64,000 nt of DNA from an uncultured Clostridia bacterium (lineage in GTDB: Bacteria > Bacillota > Clostridia > Christensenellales > Aristaeellaceae). Both the position numbers and the translations under genes were made by a program. Each line of letters opens with the position of its first letter. Positions within the stretch are counted from its first letter, which is position 1. The DNA is taken from assembly GCA_934632155.1 (NCBI GenBank), contig CAKTXZ010000002.1, positions 124,001 to 188,000 of the forward strand, written 5' to 3'. The notes beneath the pieces are model-generated. The model had not been told where the DNA came from, did not search any database, and saw only the letters and a list, made by a program, of their open reading frames with translations. Positions 17,146-24,963 of this stretch are shown here, one piece after another.

Positions 17146-18012
17146 TTATGCTTTCAGCCCGAGCGTTCTGAGGTATTCGCGCGGCGTTTGCCCGGTCACA
17201 TGGCGAAAGCGCGTGGCAAAATAGGCGGGGCTGGAAAAGCCCAGCGCGTCCGCGACGGCGGCGACGCCGGCATGGCTTTGCCGCATCAGCTTTTGCGCCT
17301 CGATCATGCGCAGGCGCTCGAAGTAGGCGATGGGGGAGGAGGAAAAATTGCTTCGAAACAGGCGCTTGAGCGTCGTTTCGCTCACGCCGATTTGGCGGCA
17401 CAGCGCGTCCAGCCGCAGCCCCTGCTGTAAATGCGCCCGCATGTAATCCACAATCGCGCGCATCAAATGCTCCTCGTGCGGGTCGGGCAGCGATATGGCG
17501 GGCGCGCTTGCGGGCGCGACGGGGCGCGAGGCCGCCATCAGGTGCGTCAGCAGCACGGTCAGCATTAGCCGCAGCGTGTATGCGCCGCCCCTGTGCCCGC
17601 TTCGCTCGATGCGTTCATCCTCCGAAAGCGAACCTGCGTAGGTGCGGTACGCCTCGGCCAGCAGCGCGTTCATTTCCGCCTGCTGCGCTTCGTCCAAATG
17701 CATGCACCTTCGCGCAAAACGGCGCATGGCCTCGGATTGGCTGTCGAAGGAAATGACGACCATGTCCGGCGCATGCGCATAGCTGGCGAAAATGCTGTGG
17801 TATTCGTCCGGCTGGTGGAAGATCAGGTCGCCCGCGTTGAGGGCGTAAACGCGCTCGTCCGCGCCGATGTCCACCTGCCCGTTGAGCACATAGACCATCT
17901 CCCAGAAGGGGTGCCGTTCGCCGGGGAAAACATAGCCCGTTGCGAAATGAAAATGATAAAAGGTGAAAATTCGGCGGATCTCAATGATGGCCTGCTCCGG
18001 AAAGCCTTGCAT
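17146..18012 (-). CDS. AraC-family transcriptional regulator
   Basis: A 288-residue regulator. The N-terminal cupin-like sensor (about 15-100: WEMVYVLNGQVDIG, LNAGDLIFHQPDEYHSI) binds an effector, probably a sugar. The C-terminal double HTH (about 187-286) carries RLDALCRQIGVSETTLKRLFR and AGVAAVADALGFSSPAYFATRFR, ending in the conserved TGQTPREYL. It is divergent from the GH109-like oxidoreductase across 155 bases, so it most likely activates that gene. The oxidoreductase promoter has a TACAAT -10 (18109-18114) but no recognisable -35, as expected for an activated promoter. Confidence 0.88.
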   Translation of the reverse strand: MQGFPEQAIIEIRRIFTFYHFHFATGYVFPGERHPFWEMVYVLNGQVDIGADERVYALNAGDLIFHQPDEYHSIFASYAHAPDMVVISFDSQSEAMRRFARRCMHLDEAQQAEMNALLAEAYRTYAGSLSEDERIERSGHRGGAYTLRLMLTVLLTHLMAASRPVAPASAPAISLPDPHEEHLMRAIVDYMRAHLQQGLRLDALCRQIGVSETTLKRLFRSNFSSSPIAYFERLRMIEAQKLMRQSHAGVAAVADALGFSSPAYFATRFRHVTGQTPREYLRTLGLKA

Positions 18013-18035
18013 GCTTCGTTCCTCCCTTCGGCTTC

Positions 18036-18064
18036 AGCGTAGCACAGAAAAGGCCGAATGTCAA
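18036..18064 (-). promoter_or_regulatory. Promoter of the AraC gene
   Basis: On the minus strand TTGACA (18059-18064) and TACGCT (18036-18041) are 17 bases apart. Confidence 0.65.
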
Positions 18065-18167
18065 AATAAAAAACGACGAATATCGAAAATATGCGCGCCG
18101 CACTGTGATACAATGAGGACGGAAGCAATTCTGCGTTGACGCAGGAGCATAGCATGGAGGGAACGCA

Positions 18168-19397
18168 ATGCGCATGGAAATAAAAGAAGAAGGCCGCCTG
18201 TTGAAGGCGGGCGTGATCGGCCTTGGCGGCCGCGGACAGGATCAGCTCTATACGCTGCACAATATGAAGGACGTTCAGATTGCGGCGGTGTGCGATGTGT
18301 ATGAGGACCGCATGCAGGAGGGCATGAAGCTGGCCGAGGGCGCTGTGGGTCTGCGGGATTACCGCGAAATGCTGAAGATGCCCGAGATCGAGGTCGTATT
18401 TGTCTTTACGGATTGGCTGTCGCATATCCCGATCGCCATCGACGCCATGAAGGCGGGCAAGCATGTGGCCATGGAGGTCGGTGGCGCGGCGTCGGTGGAG
18501 GATTGCTGGCGTCTGGTGCATACGGCGGAGGAAACGGGCCGCGAATGCATGATTCTGGAAAACTGCTGCTACGGCGAATATGAAATGGCCGCGCTCAACA
18601 TGATCCGTCAGGGGAAGTTTGGCCGGATCATGCACTGCGAGGGCGCGTATGGGCACGATCTGCGCGAGGAGATCGGCTATGGCGACCTGAACCGTCACTA
18701 TCGCCAGCAGCATTTCCTGCACCGTAACGCCGAGCTTTACCCCACCCATGAGCTGGGCCCCATCGCGCAGTATCTCAAGCTGGGGCGCGGCAACCGCATG
18801 ACGTCGCTTTGCGCGATGGCCAGCGGCGCGTGCGGCCTGCATGAATGGCTGCAGAAGAACCGTCCGGATACGGCGCTTGCGCAGGCGCAGGTCAACGAAG
18901 GCGATATTGTGACCACGCTGATCGCCTGCGCGAACGGCGAAACCATCCTGCTTTCGCATGACTGCACGCTGCCCCGGCCCTATTCCCGGCGCAACGTGGT
19001 GCGCGGCACGAAGGGCTGCTGGTATGAGGACGGGCACCTGCTGTTTGTCGAGGGCGAAACGCCGCAAAATGAGAACAGCTGGATGCATGTGGGCGAGAGC
19101 GACGAGCGAATGATTCACGAATTCCGGCATCCCCTGTGGAAGGCGTACGATGAATTCGGCCAGCGCGGCGGCCACGGCGGCATGGATTATCTGGTGCTGC
19201 GGGCGTTCGTCGAGGCGATTCAGCAGCATACGCCCGTGCCGCTGGATGTATACGATACCGCTATGCTCATGGCCGTTACCCCCCTGAGCGAGCAATCCAT
19301 CGCCATGGGCGGCGCGCCCGTTCCTGTTCCGGATTTTACCGGCGGCGCATGGATCAAGGCGAGCGGCGAGAAGGGCGAGGGCATCTACGCGATCTGA
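18168..19397 (+). CDS. Gfo/Idh/MocA oxidoreductase, GH109-like
   Basis: A 409-residue NAD(P)-dependent protein. The Rossmann motif is VIGLGGRGQDQL (16-27). The usual EKP signature is replaced by MEVGGAAS (102-109), and YPTHELGPIAQYL (191-203) is very close to the GH109 YPTHGLGP motif. Many GH109-type enzymes use NAD to cleave alpha-N-acetylgalactosaminides by an oxidation-elimination mechanism. This could be such an enzyme or a related sugar dehydrogenase. It is cytoplasmic, since there is no signal peptide. Divergent AraC regulator upstream. Confidence 0.82.
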   Translation: MRMEIKEEGRLLKAGVIGLGGRGQDQLYTLHNMKDVQIAAVCDVYEDRMQEGMKLAEGAVGLRDYREMLKMPEIEVVFVFTDWLSHIPIAIDAMKAGKHVAMEVGGAASVEDCWRLVHTAEETGRECMILENCCYGEYEMAALNMIRQGKFGRIMHCEGAYGHDLREEIGYGDLNRHYRQQHFLHRNAELYPTHELGPIAQYLKLGRGNRMTSLCAMASGACGLHEWLQKNRPDTALAQAQVNEGDIVTTLIACANGETILLSHDCTLPRPYSRRNVVRGTKGCWYEDGHLLFVEGETPQNENSWMHVGESDERMIHEFRHPLWKAYDEFGQRGGHGGMDYLVLRAFVEAIQQHTPVPLDVYDTAMLMAVTPLSEQSIAMGGAPVPVPDFTGGAWIKASGEKGEGIYAI

Positions 19398-19451
19398 CGC
19401 GCGCTTCCGTCCGCGGCGGAAGGAAAGTTTGCTTTCCGGCGCGATCTATGC

Positions 19452-19480
19452 TTGCATTTTTCCGTATATGATGGTATCAT
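19452..19480 (+). promoter_or_regulatory. Promoter of the ferredoxin gene
   Basis: TTGCAT (19452-19457) and TATCAT (19475-19480) are 17 bases apart. The ferredoxin ribosome site GGAGGT follows at about 19509. Confidence 0.65.
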
Positions 19481-19522
19481 GAGTGTGTCGCGAGAGCAGA
19501 CAATATGTGGAGGTGTAATGTT

Positions 19523-19693
19523 ATGGCTTACAAAATTACCGATGCGTGCATCAGCTGCGGCGCGTGCGCTGCCGAATGCCCCCAGGAAGCGATCGCTGAA
19601 GGCGATGGCAAGTATGTAATCGATCCCGATAAGTGCATCGAGTGCGGCGTTTGCGCGGATACGTGCCCCGTCGGCGCGCCCGAGCAGGAATAA
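19523..19693 (+). CDS. 2[4Fe-4S] ferredoxin
   Basis: A 56-residue bacterial-type ferredoxin, an electron carrier for pyruvate:ferredoxin oxidoreductase, hydrogenase and similar clostridial enzymes. Cysteines 9, 12, 15 and 19 and cysteines 38, 41, 44 and 48 form two CxxCxxCxxxC/P motifs that bind two cubane clusters. The start at 19523 gives the family-typical MAYKITDACISCGAC. The gene is monocistronic, with its own promoter and a strong terminator. Confidence 0.96.
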   Translation: MAYKITDACISCGACAAECPQEAIAEGDGKYVIDPDKCIECGVCADTCPVGAPEQE

Positions 19694-19725
19694 TTCGCAG
19701 CATCGAAGGCGGCTTTGCCGCGAAG

Positions 19726-19761
19726 CGCCGCGCATGTCCCATGGGCATGCGCGGCGTTTTT
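19726..19761 (+). terminator. Terminator of the ferredoxin gene
   Basis: A perfect 11-base stem, CGCCGCGCATG and CATGCGCGGCG, is followed by five T residues. Confidence 0.9.
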
Positions 19762-19807
19762 GCTTTGCGCGCCGCGAAGGAGGGGAACAGTCGCGTCGGC
19801 GTTTTGC

Positions 19808-19861
19808 TTGACAGGAGCGGCGTCGTGCGCTATAATAAATAATGCAGGTTATGCAACCTGC
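19808..19861 (+). promoter_or_regulatory. Consensus promoter with palindromic operator of the ABC operon
   Basis: A perfect TTGACA (19808-19813) and a perfect TATAAT (19831-19836) are 17 bases apart. At the predicted transcription start lies the inverted repeat GCAGGTT-ATGC-AACCTGC (19844-19861). A consensus promoter covered by a palindrome implies repression. YtrB-like ABC pairs are usually controlled by a GntR-type repressor, but none is encoded nearby. Confidence 0.8.
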
Positions 19862-19883
19862 GTATTTTATAAAGGAGCACAAC

Positions 19884-20753
19884 ATGGTCATGGATATACT
19901 TACGGTCTCCGGTCTGTGCAAGCGCTATACCGCCTTCGCGCTGCAGGATGTTTCCTTTTCCGTCGGGAAGGGGCAGATTGTCGGCTTTATCGGAAGAAAT
20001 GGCGCGGGAAAAACGACGACGCTCAAGAGCCTGCTGAACCTTGTTCACCCGGACGCGGGCGAGGTTTCCCTCTTCGGCCTGCCCTTTGCCGGAAACGAGC
20101 TGGCCGTCAAGCGGCGCGTCGGCTTTGTTAGCGGCGGCATGGAGGCCTATACGAAAAAAAGGCTGCGCGCCGTGACCGCCGCCGTGCGCCCCTTTTATGC
20201 GAATTGGGATGAGCGGGCCTATCGCGATTGCCTGTCGCGCTTTGAGCTGGACGAAAGCAAGACGCCCGACCAGCTCTCCGCCGGGATGCGCGTGAAATAC
20301 GCCTTGACGCTGGCGCTGTCTCACCGGGCGGAGCTAATGATACTCGACGAGCCGACCAGCGGCCTTGACCCCATTTCCCGCGACGACCTGCTGGAGCTTT
20401 TTCTGACGCTGGCGCGGCAGGGCGTGGGCATTCTGTTTTCCACGCACATCACCTCTGATCTGGAAAAATGCGCCGACCGGATCGTCTATATTCAGCGCGG
20501 CCGTATTGCCGCCAACGAGACGTTGGACGACTTTACGGCGCGCTACCGCAGCGTCGCCCTTTCTGAGGCGGAGGCGACGCCCGAACGTGAAAAGCTCCTG
20601 ATTGGCAAAAAGATTGCCAAGCACGGCTTTACCGCCCTTGTCCGCGCGCAGGATGCGCAGGCGCTCGGGCTGCCCTGCGCGCCCGCCGCGCTGGAGGATG
20701 TAATGGTTCACCTTGAAAAGGAGGATGATCGTCTTGAAGGCGCTGCTGAATAA
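19884..20753 (+). CDS. ABC transporter ATP-binding protein (YtrB-like)
   Basis: A 289-residue ATPase. Walker A is GRNGAGKTT (37-45), the signature is the degenerate LSAGMRVKY where LSGGQ is usual, Walker B is LMILDEPTSGLD and the switch His lies in STHI. The LSxGMR signature and the following small permease are typical of the GntR-linked YtrB/bacitracin-type group. It probably exports or senses an antimicrobial or lipid; the substrate is unknown. The ATG at 19884 follows AAAGGAG. The 3' end overlaps the permease start. Confidence 0.88.
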   Translation: MVMDILTVSGLCKRYTAFALQDVSFSVGKGQIVGFIGRNGAGKTTTLKSLLNLVHPDAGEVSLFGLPFAGNELAVKRRVGFVSGGMEAYTKKRLRAVTAAVRPFYANWDERAYRDCLSRFELDESKTPDQLSAGMRVKYALTLALSHRAELMILDEPTSGLDPISRDDLLELFLTLARQGVGILFSTHITSDLEKCADRIVYIQRGRIAANETLDDFTARYRSVALSEAEATPEREKLLIGKKIAKHGFTALVRAQDAQALGLPCAPAALEDVMVHLEKEDDRLEGAAE

Positions 20754-21384
20754 GGAATTCCGCCTGAACATGCATCCCGCCGCGCCCATGTTCGTGCTGC
20801 TCTCCGCGATGGTGCTGATCCCCAATTATCCGCTCTACGTCGCCTTTTTTTACACGGCGCTCGGCTTGTTTTTTACCTGCCTGCAGGGGCGGGAGGATCG
20901 CGACCTTGCCTTTACCATGACGCTGCCCGTGCGCAAGCGGCAGATCGTCGGCGCGCGGTTTTTATTCGCGTTGATCATCGAGGGCGCGCAGCTGGTTTTG
21001 TGCGTCGCCTTTGCGGCGCTGCGCAACCGCATTATGCCAAACCCGCGCAACATGGCGGGCATGGACGCGAACGTCGCCTTCTTTGGCGGCGCGCTGGCGG
21101 TGCTGGGCGTGTTTCACATGGTCTTTTTCCCGCGCTATTATCGCAAACCCGATCAGGTCGGCCGCGCGTTTGTGTTCGCCTCCATCGCCATGTTTCTGGC
21201 CATTTTTGCGCTGGAGGCCTGCGTGTTCGCCGTTCCCTTTGCGCAAGATGTGCTGGATGTGCCGGGGATGAGCAATTTGCCGCAGCAGTGCGCCGTGCTG
21301 GCGCTTGGCGCGGCGGCATTTGCGCTGTTGACGCTCGCCGCCTATCGCCGCAGCGTTCGCAGCTTCGAAACGCTGGATTTGTAA
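20734..21384 (+). CDS. ABC-2 type permease partner
   Basis: A 216-residue integral membrane protein with about six hydrophobic segments (for example MFVLLSAMVLIPNYPLYVAFFY, FAGVLGVFHMVFF-like and LALGAAAFALLTLAAY stretches). The short permease fits the YtrC/YtrD class next to the YtrB-like ATPase. I place the start at the TTG at 20734 (MKALLNKEF), 9 bases after AAGGAGG. The ATG at 20725 lies directly against the ribosome site and is less likely. It overlaps the ATPase gene by 20 bases, so translation is coupled. Confidence 0.78.
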   Translation: MKALLNKEFRLNMHPAAPMFVLLSAMVLIPNYPLYVAFFYTALGLFFTCLQGREDRDLAFTMTLPVRKRQIVGARFLFALIIEGAQLVLCVAFAALRNRIMPNPRNMAGMDANVAFFGGALAVLGVFHMVFFPRYYRKPDQVGRAFVFASIAMFLAIFALEACVFAVPFAQDVLDVPGMSNLPQQCAVLALGAAAFALLTLAAYRRSVRSFETLDL

Positions 21385-21436
21385 GGCAGCCTTGCGTCAA
21401 TATCCATCATCGACGGCAAGCAATCCTCGAATAACC

Positions 21437-21769
21437 AAAAGCGGCTGTGAAAAAACGAAACAAAGGATTGGCGGGGGAAGCGTTCTTTGCAAGCGCCCAA
21501 GAACGGTTCCCCCTTCCGCAACCTCAATCGACGCGGCGGTTCGCTGCCGCTTCCGCCGCTTGTTTCGGTTGACTCGTTCAACTCCCTGCGGCCTAAAAGC
21601 CGCTCCTGCCACTGGCAGGCCGGTCGTTTCGCTCCCTCTCCAGGAAAGCTGTATGCGTTGGACAAAAGTAGTCGGCCTGCTTGCATCTGCGCCAGCCCAA
21701 GGAAGCATGCTTCTTACCGTGATTCCAGCTTTCTCGTTGCTGAAAATATGTTTTTTCACAGCCCCTTTT
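21437..21769. repeat. 333-base MITE-like element with 20-base inverted ends
   Basis: The ends 21437-21456 and 21750-21769 are inverted repeats matching at 19 of 20 positions. Inside is a strong stem, GGGGGAAGCGTTCTT (21473-21487) against AAGAACGGTTCCCCC (21499-21513). No protein is encoded. The block 21457-21515 also aligns, in the same orientation relative to the gene it follows, with 30838-30912. No transposase is present, so if mobile it is non-autonomous. It could also be a structured 3' region of the ABC operon. Confidence 0.6.
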
Positions 21770-21823
21770 TGCTTTTGAAGCAATGCCGCCGCAGCGCAAA
21801 GGCGTGCGCGGTTTTCCCTTGTC

Positions 21824-22341
21824 CTATACGATACGAACGGCTTTCAGCGTCGGCTCGGCGCGCGCCTGAAGCAGGCGAATGGTCACCTGCCGCTTGTCCG
21901 CGGCGTTCACCGGGCAGATGCGCCGGTGTCCCACCACGGTAAAGCGCGCCCTTCTTTCGCCGTCGATTAGAATTTCGCCCGCTTCAATCCGCTGGCGACG
22001 GTTAATTCCTCGCGGAGAATCACATAATGCACCTGTGCGGGCGCGGAAAGCGTCAGCGCCAGCTCGGCGGCGCTGCGCCCCGTGGCAGCCTGCCAATAGC
22101 CGCCCCCCGAAAGCAGCGTCTGCGCCGGGTGCGCGGCGTTTTCGCTGTCGGTGCGAACGGAGGCGGGCCGCACCGCTTCGCCCTGCAGGGCGGAGGCGCT
22201 TCCGTCGCCCGTCGCCTCGTTCGCGGCCGGCAAAGGGGTTCGTGCCCAAATACGCAAAAGCGTAAAACTCCATTTCCTGCCATGCCAGCTGACGGGCGCT
22301 GGGCGTGCTATGCCGGCGTTGAGCGGAAGCTCCTTTGGCAT
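21824..22341 (-). pseudogene. Remnant of a GH29 alpha-L-fucosidase
   Basis: Reading the minus strand across frames recovers both ends of a GH29 protein. The start is near 22341 (MPKELPLNAG). A frameshift leads to SARQLAWQEMEFYAFAYLGTN (about 22300-22235), close to the family N-terminus with its AWQxMEF motif. The sequence then jumps near 22205 straight to the C-terminal discoidin-like region (SGGGYWQAATG, VHYVILREELT). Another frameshift is followed by GQRIEAGEILIDG and ARAEPTLKAVRIV. The whole catalytic barrel, roughly 300 codons, is missing. It is not functional. Confidence 0.72.
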
Positions 22342-22442
22342 GCTTGCGGCTCCTTTGGGGCATGATATGGGTTGCGCGGCGTACAAGCCGTTTCCATTCT
22401 CAGCATATCATATCCGCCGCCGCCTGGCAAAGGCCGCCCTTC

Positions 22443-23687
22443 TCAGGCAGCGTCCGCCGCGGTTTGCGCCGTGTCCAGCATCCATTCGATGAACAGGCCG
22501 TAGCCCTGCGTGGGATCGTCGACAAACACATGCGTCACCGTGCCGATGATACGGCCGTTTTGCAGGATCGGACTGCCTGACATGCCCTGCACGATGCCGC
22601 CTGTCTTTTGCAGCAGCTCCTGATCGGTCACCCGGAGCACCATGCTCTTTTGTCCGGGGCGGAGTTGGCGGTTAATCTGCGTGATTTCCACCTGATAGGC
22701 GCGCACGCCGCCGCCGTCCACGGTGGACAGGATGGTCGCCGGGCCGATTTGCACGCTTTCCTGATAGCCGATGGGCACGCCGTCAGGATACAGCGGATTG
22801 AAAAAAGCCTGATCCATTGCGCCGTAGATACCCAACTGCGTGTTTTTCGCAATGCTGCCCAGCACCAGCTTTTCCCGCAGGAACGATCCGCGCAGCTCGC
22901 CCGGATTTCCGCGCGCGCCGCGGCGGACGTCCACGATTTCCGCCTTCAGCAGCGAACCGGTTTTGACTGGCAGCAGCTTGCCCGTGTCGGCGTCGTTGAT
23001 GGCATGTCCCAGCGCGCCCCACGTGCCGCTTTCCGGATCGTAATAGGAAAGCGTGCCCACGCCCGCCGTGCTGTCGCGTACCCACGCGCCCATGCGCCAT
23101 GCGCCGGAGGCGGCGTCCTGCAGGGGAAGCAGCGTGGCGTTTTTTTCCTTCCCGTCCCGCACGAAGCGCAGCGTCAGCGGCGCGCCCTGCGACGCGGATA
23201 CCAGCCGCACCAGCTCCTCGCTGCCGGAAAGCTCCCGTCCGTTGACGGCGGAGATGATGTCTCCCGCGCGTAGGCCTGCCGCCTGCGCCGGGCTTTTGCC
23301 TGCGACGTCGGAAACGCCCACCAGCATGACGCCCTTGGTTGCCAGCGCGACGCCGACGGCCATGCCGCCGGGAACAAGGCGCTTTTCCCCGTCGATCTTG
23401 GCGCGCATGCGGCCGATGGGGAACAGGCCGAAGAGGTTGACGGTCATTTCCACCTCGCCCTCGCCCCGCGCCTCGAGCGTGTTTCCCTGCCATGACGCCA
23501 GCGTTTCATCCTGTGAGGACAGCGCCGCCACGCCCATGGGCAGCGCATAGCGCTGACCGGCGGAGAGGCGATAGGTCTGGGGCAGGGCGCGCAGCGCCTG
23601 TGCCGTGGGCGAAAAAATCATCCACAAGGCGAGCATCAAAATGAATCCGCCGGTAATTTTTCGACCCGGGCCGACCTTTTTCCGCAT
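22443..23687 (-). CDS. spoIVB: SpoIVB sporulation serine peptidase (S55)
   Basis: Forespore-secreted protease that triggers sigma-K activation by cleaving SpoIVFA in endospore formers. The 414-residue protein has an N-terminal membrane segment (about 14-31), a PDZ domain (about 115-185, GVMLVGVSDVAGKSPAQAAGL and AGDIISAVNG) and the S55 catalytic region. His228 is in GALGHAINDADTG, Asp355 is a possible acid, and the nucleophile is in GMSGSPIL (368-375). The start at 23687 is 7 bases after GGAGGG; the in-frame ATG at 23693 is too close. Usually followed by spo0A, which is absent here. Confidence 0.95.
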   Translation of the reverse strand: MRKKVGPGRKITGGFILMLALWMIFSPTAQALRALPQTYRLSAGQRYALPMGVAALSSQDETLASWQGNTLEARGEGEVEMTVNLFGLFPIGRMRAKIDGEKRLVPGGMAVGVALATKGVMLVGVSDVAGKSPAQAAGLRAGDIISAVNGRELSGSEELVRLVSASQGAPLTLRFVRDGKEKNATLLPLQDAASGAWRMGAWVRDSTAGVGTLSYYDPESGTWGALGHAINDADTGKLLPVKTGSLLKAEIVDVRRGARGNPGELRGSFLREKLVLGSIAKNTQLGIYGAMDQAFFNPLYPDGVPIGYQESVQIGPATILSTVDGGGVRAYQVEITQINRQLRPGQKSMVLRVTDQELLQKTGGIVQGMSGSPILQNGRIIGTVTHVFVDDPTQGYGLFIEWMLDTAQTAADAA

Positions 23688-23875
23688 TTTCATCCCTCCG
23701 TTTGATTGCATTCTTCCTTCAATATGCGGATGCGGTGCATGCGCTATACTGGAAATGCCAGCGTATGGTGACGAAAAATGGTACAAAAGCACAAAAATGC
23801 GCGTATCGGCAGGAATCTGCCGCCGAGCAGAGAATCATTTTTTCCCGGTTGAATTTCCGAGCGGAGGGAAAGCGC

Positions 23876-24775
23876 ATGGCGGCGATTATTCAGCAGGTAC
23901 TTATTCTGTTTTTGATGGCGGCGGCCGGGTATCTGATGGTGCGGCTAAAAAAATGGAACGACGACAGCCTGCAGGTGCTCACGGGGCTGATGGTCTGCAT
24001 CGGCAATCCCTGCCTGAACCTGTCCAAGCTGGATCAGATTGCGCGCGGGGAGCTGAAGCTGGACTGGCTGATCGTTTTCCTGTTCACGATCGTGATGCTG
24101 GCGGTGCTGATCGGGCTGTTCTTTTTCGTTTTCCGGCGGTCGCCGCATGATCGGCGCGCAGTCTATATTCAGATGGCGGTGATGAGCAATTGCGGCTTCA
24201 TGGGCTACCCCATGATTGAGGCGGCGCTGGGGGCGCAGGCCGTCGCCTATGGCGTGGCGTTTGTTACGGCCTTTAATTTTGTCAGCTGGACGCTGGGCCT
24301 GATGCTGTTTTACAAGGAATGGCAGGTAGGACTCAAGAAAATGTTCAACATCAATATGGCCGCCATTGCGTTGGGGCTGCTGCTTCATTTGACCGGCCTG
24401 ACGCTGCCCGCCGCGCTTTCCGGCGCAATCAGCGCCATGGGCAGTCTGGCCACGCCCGTTTCCATGCTGATTGCCGGCGCGTATTTGGGCGGCGTGACGC
24501 GCGCGCTGTTTCGGGATCGCTGCTTTCTTCTCTCCTGCGGGCTGCGGCTGCTGGTTTGCCCGCTGATTGTGCTGGGTATGCTGGCGCTGTGCGGCATGCA
24601 GGGGGATATGCGCGGCGCGATTTATGTCGTATCCACGATGCCGGCCTCGGCGAACATGGTGCTTCAGGCCTCGGCTTACAGCACGCCGGACGCACAGCGG
24701 CTGGCGGTTGGCGGCGTGGCGCTGACGACGGTGCTTTCGATCGCCACCATTCCGCTGATGCTGATGCTGCTCTGA
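23876..24775 (+). CDS. AEC-family transporter (auxin efflux carrier type)
   Basis: A 299-residue membrane protein with about ten hydrophobic helices in the AEC fold: two five-helix halves, with broken-helix motifs near IGNPCLNLSKL (about 42-52) and STMPASANMVLQA (about 259-271). Bacterial members carry malate, lactate or amino-acid derivatives; the substrate cannot be assigned. The start at 23876 follows GGAGGG. It is divergent from spoIVB and has no operon partner. Confidence 0.85.
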   Translation: MAAIIQQVLILFLMAAAGYLMVRLKKWNDDSLQVLTGLMVCIGNPCLNLSKLDQIARGELKLDWLIVFLFTIVMLAVLIGLFFFVFRRSPHDRRAVYIQMAVMSNCGFMGYPMIEAALGAQAVAYGVAFVTAFNFVSWTLGLMLFYKEWQVGLKKMFNINMAAIALGLLLHLTGLTLPAALSGAISAMGSLATPVSMLIAGAYLGGVTRALFRDRCFLLSCGLRLLVCPLIVLGMLALCGMQGDMRGAIYVVSTMPASANMVLQASAYSTPDAQRLAVGGVALTTVLSIATIPLMLMLL

Positions 24776-24963
24776 AAAGCGCCGCGCGGTTCGTCTATGC
24801 CGATGAGGAATTGCGCGGCGACGGCATAAAAACGCGCCCTTCCGCGTTGCTGCGAGCATGGTTGTCAAGGGGCTGTTGCCTGAAAAAAACGCCCGCCGCA
24901 GCCGGAGGGCACGGCGGACGATGAAGGCGGGCAGCTGCGCGGGGCAAGGCCGCCTTTCGTCTT

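Noticed and set aside
14633..17401. A 922-codon minus-strand frame across serS
   Set aside because: It is antisense to serS and the next gene, with His/Arg/Ala-rich noise and no motif or ribosome site.
21392..21942. Short frames within and beside the inverted-repeat element
   Set aside because: They cross the hairpins, lack ribosome sites and share similarity with 30.8 kb only because the DNA repeat is shared.
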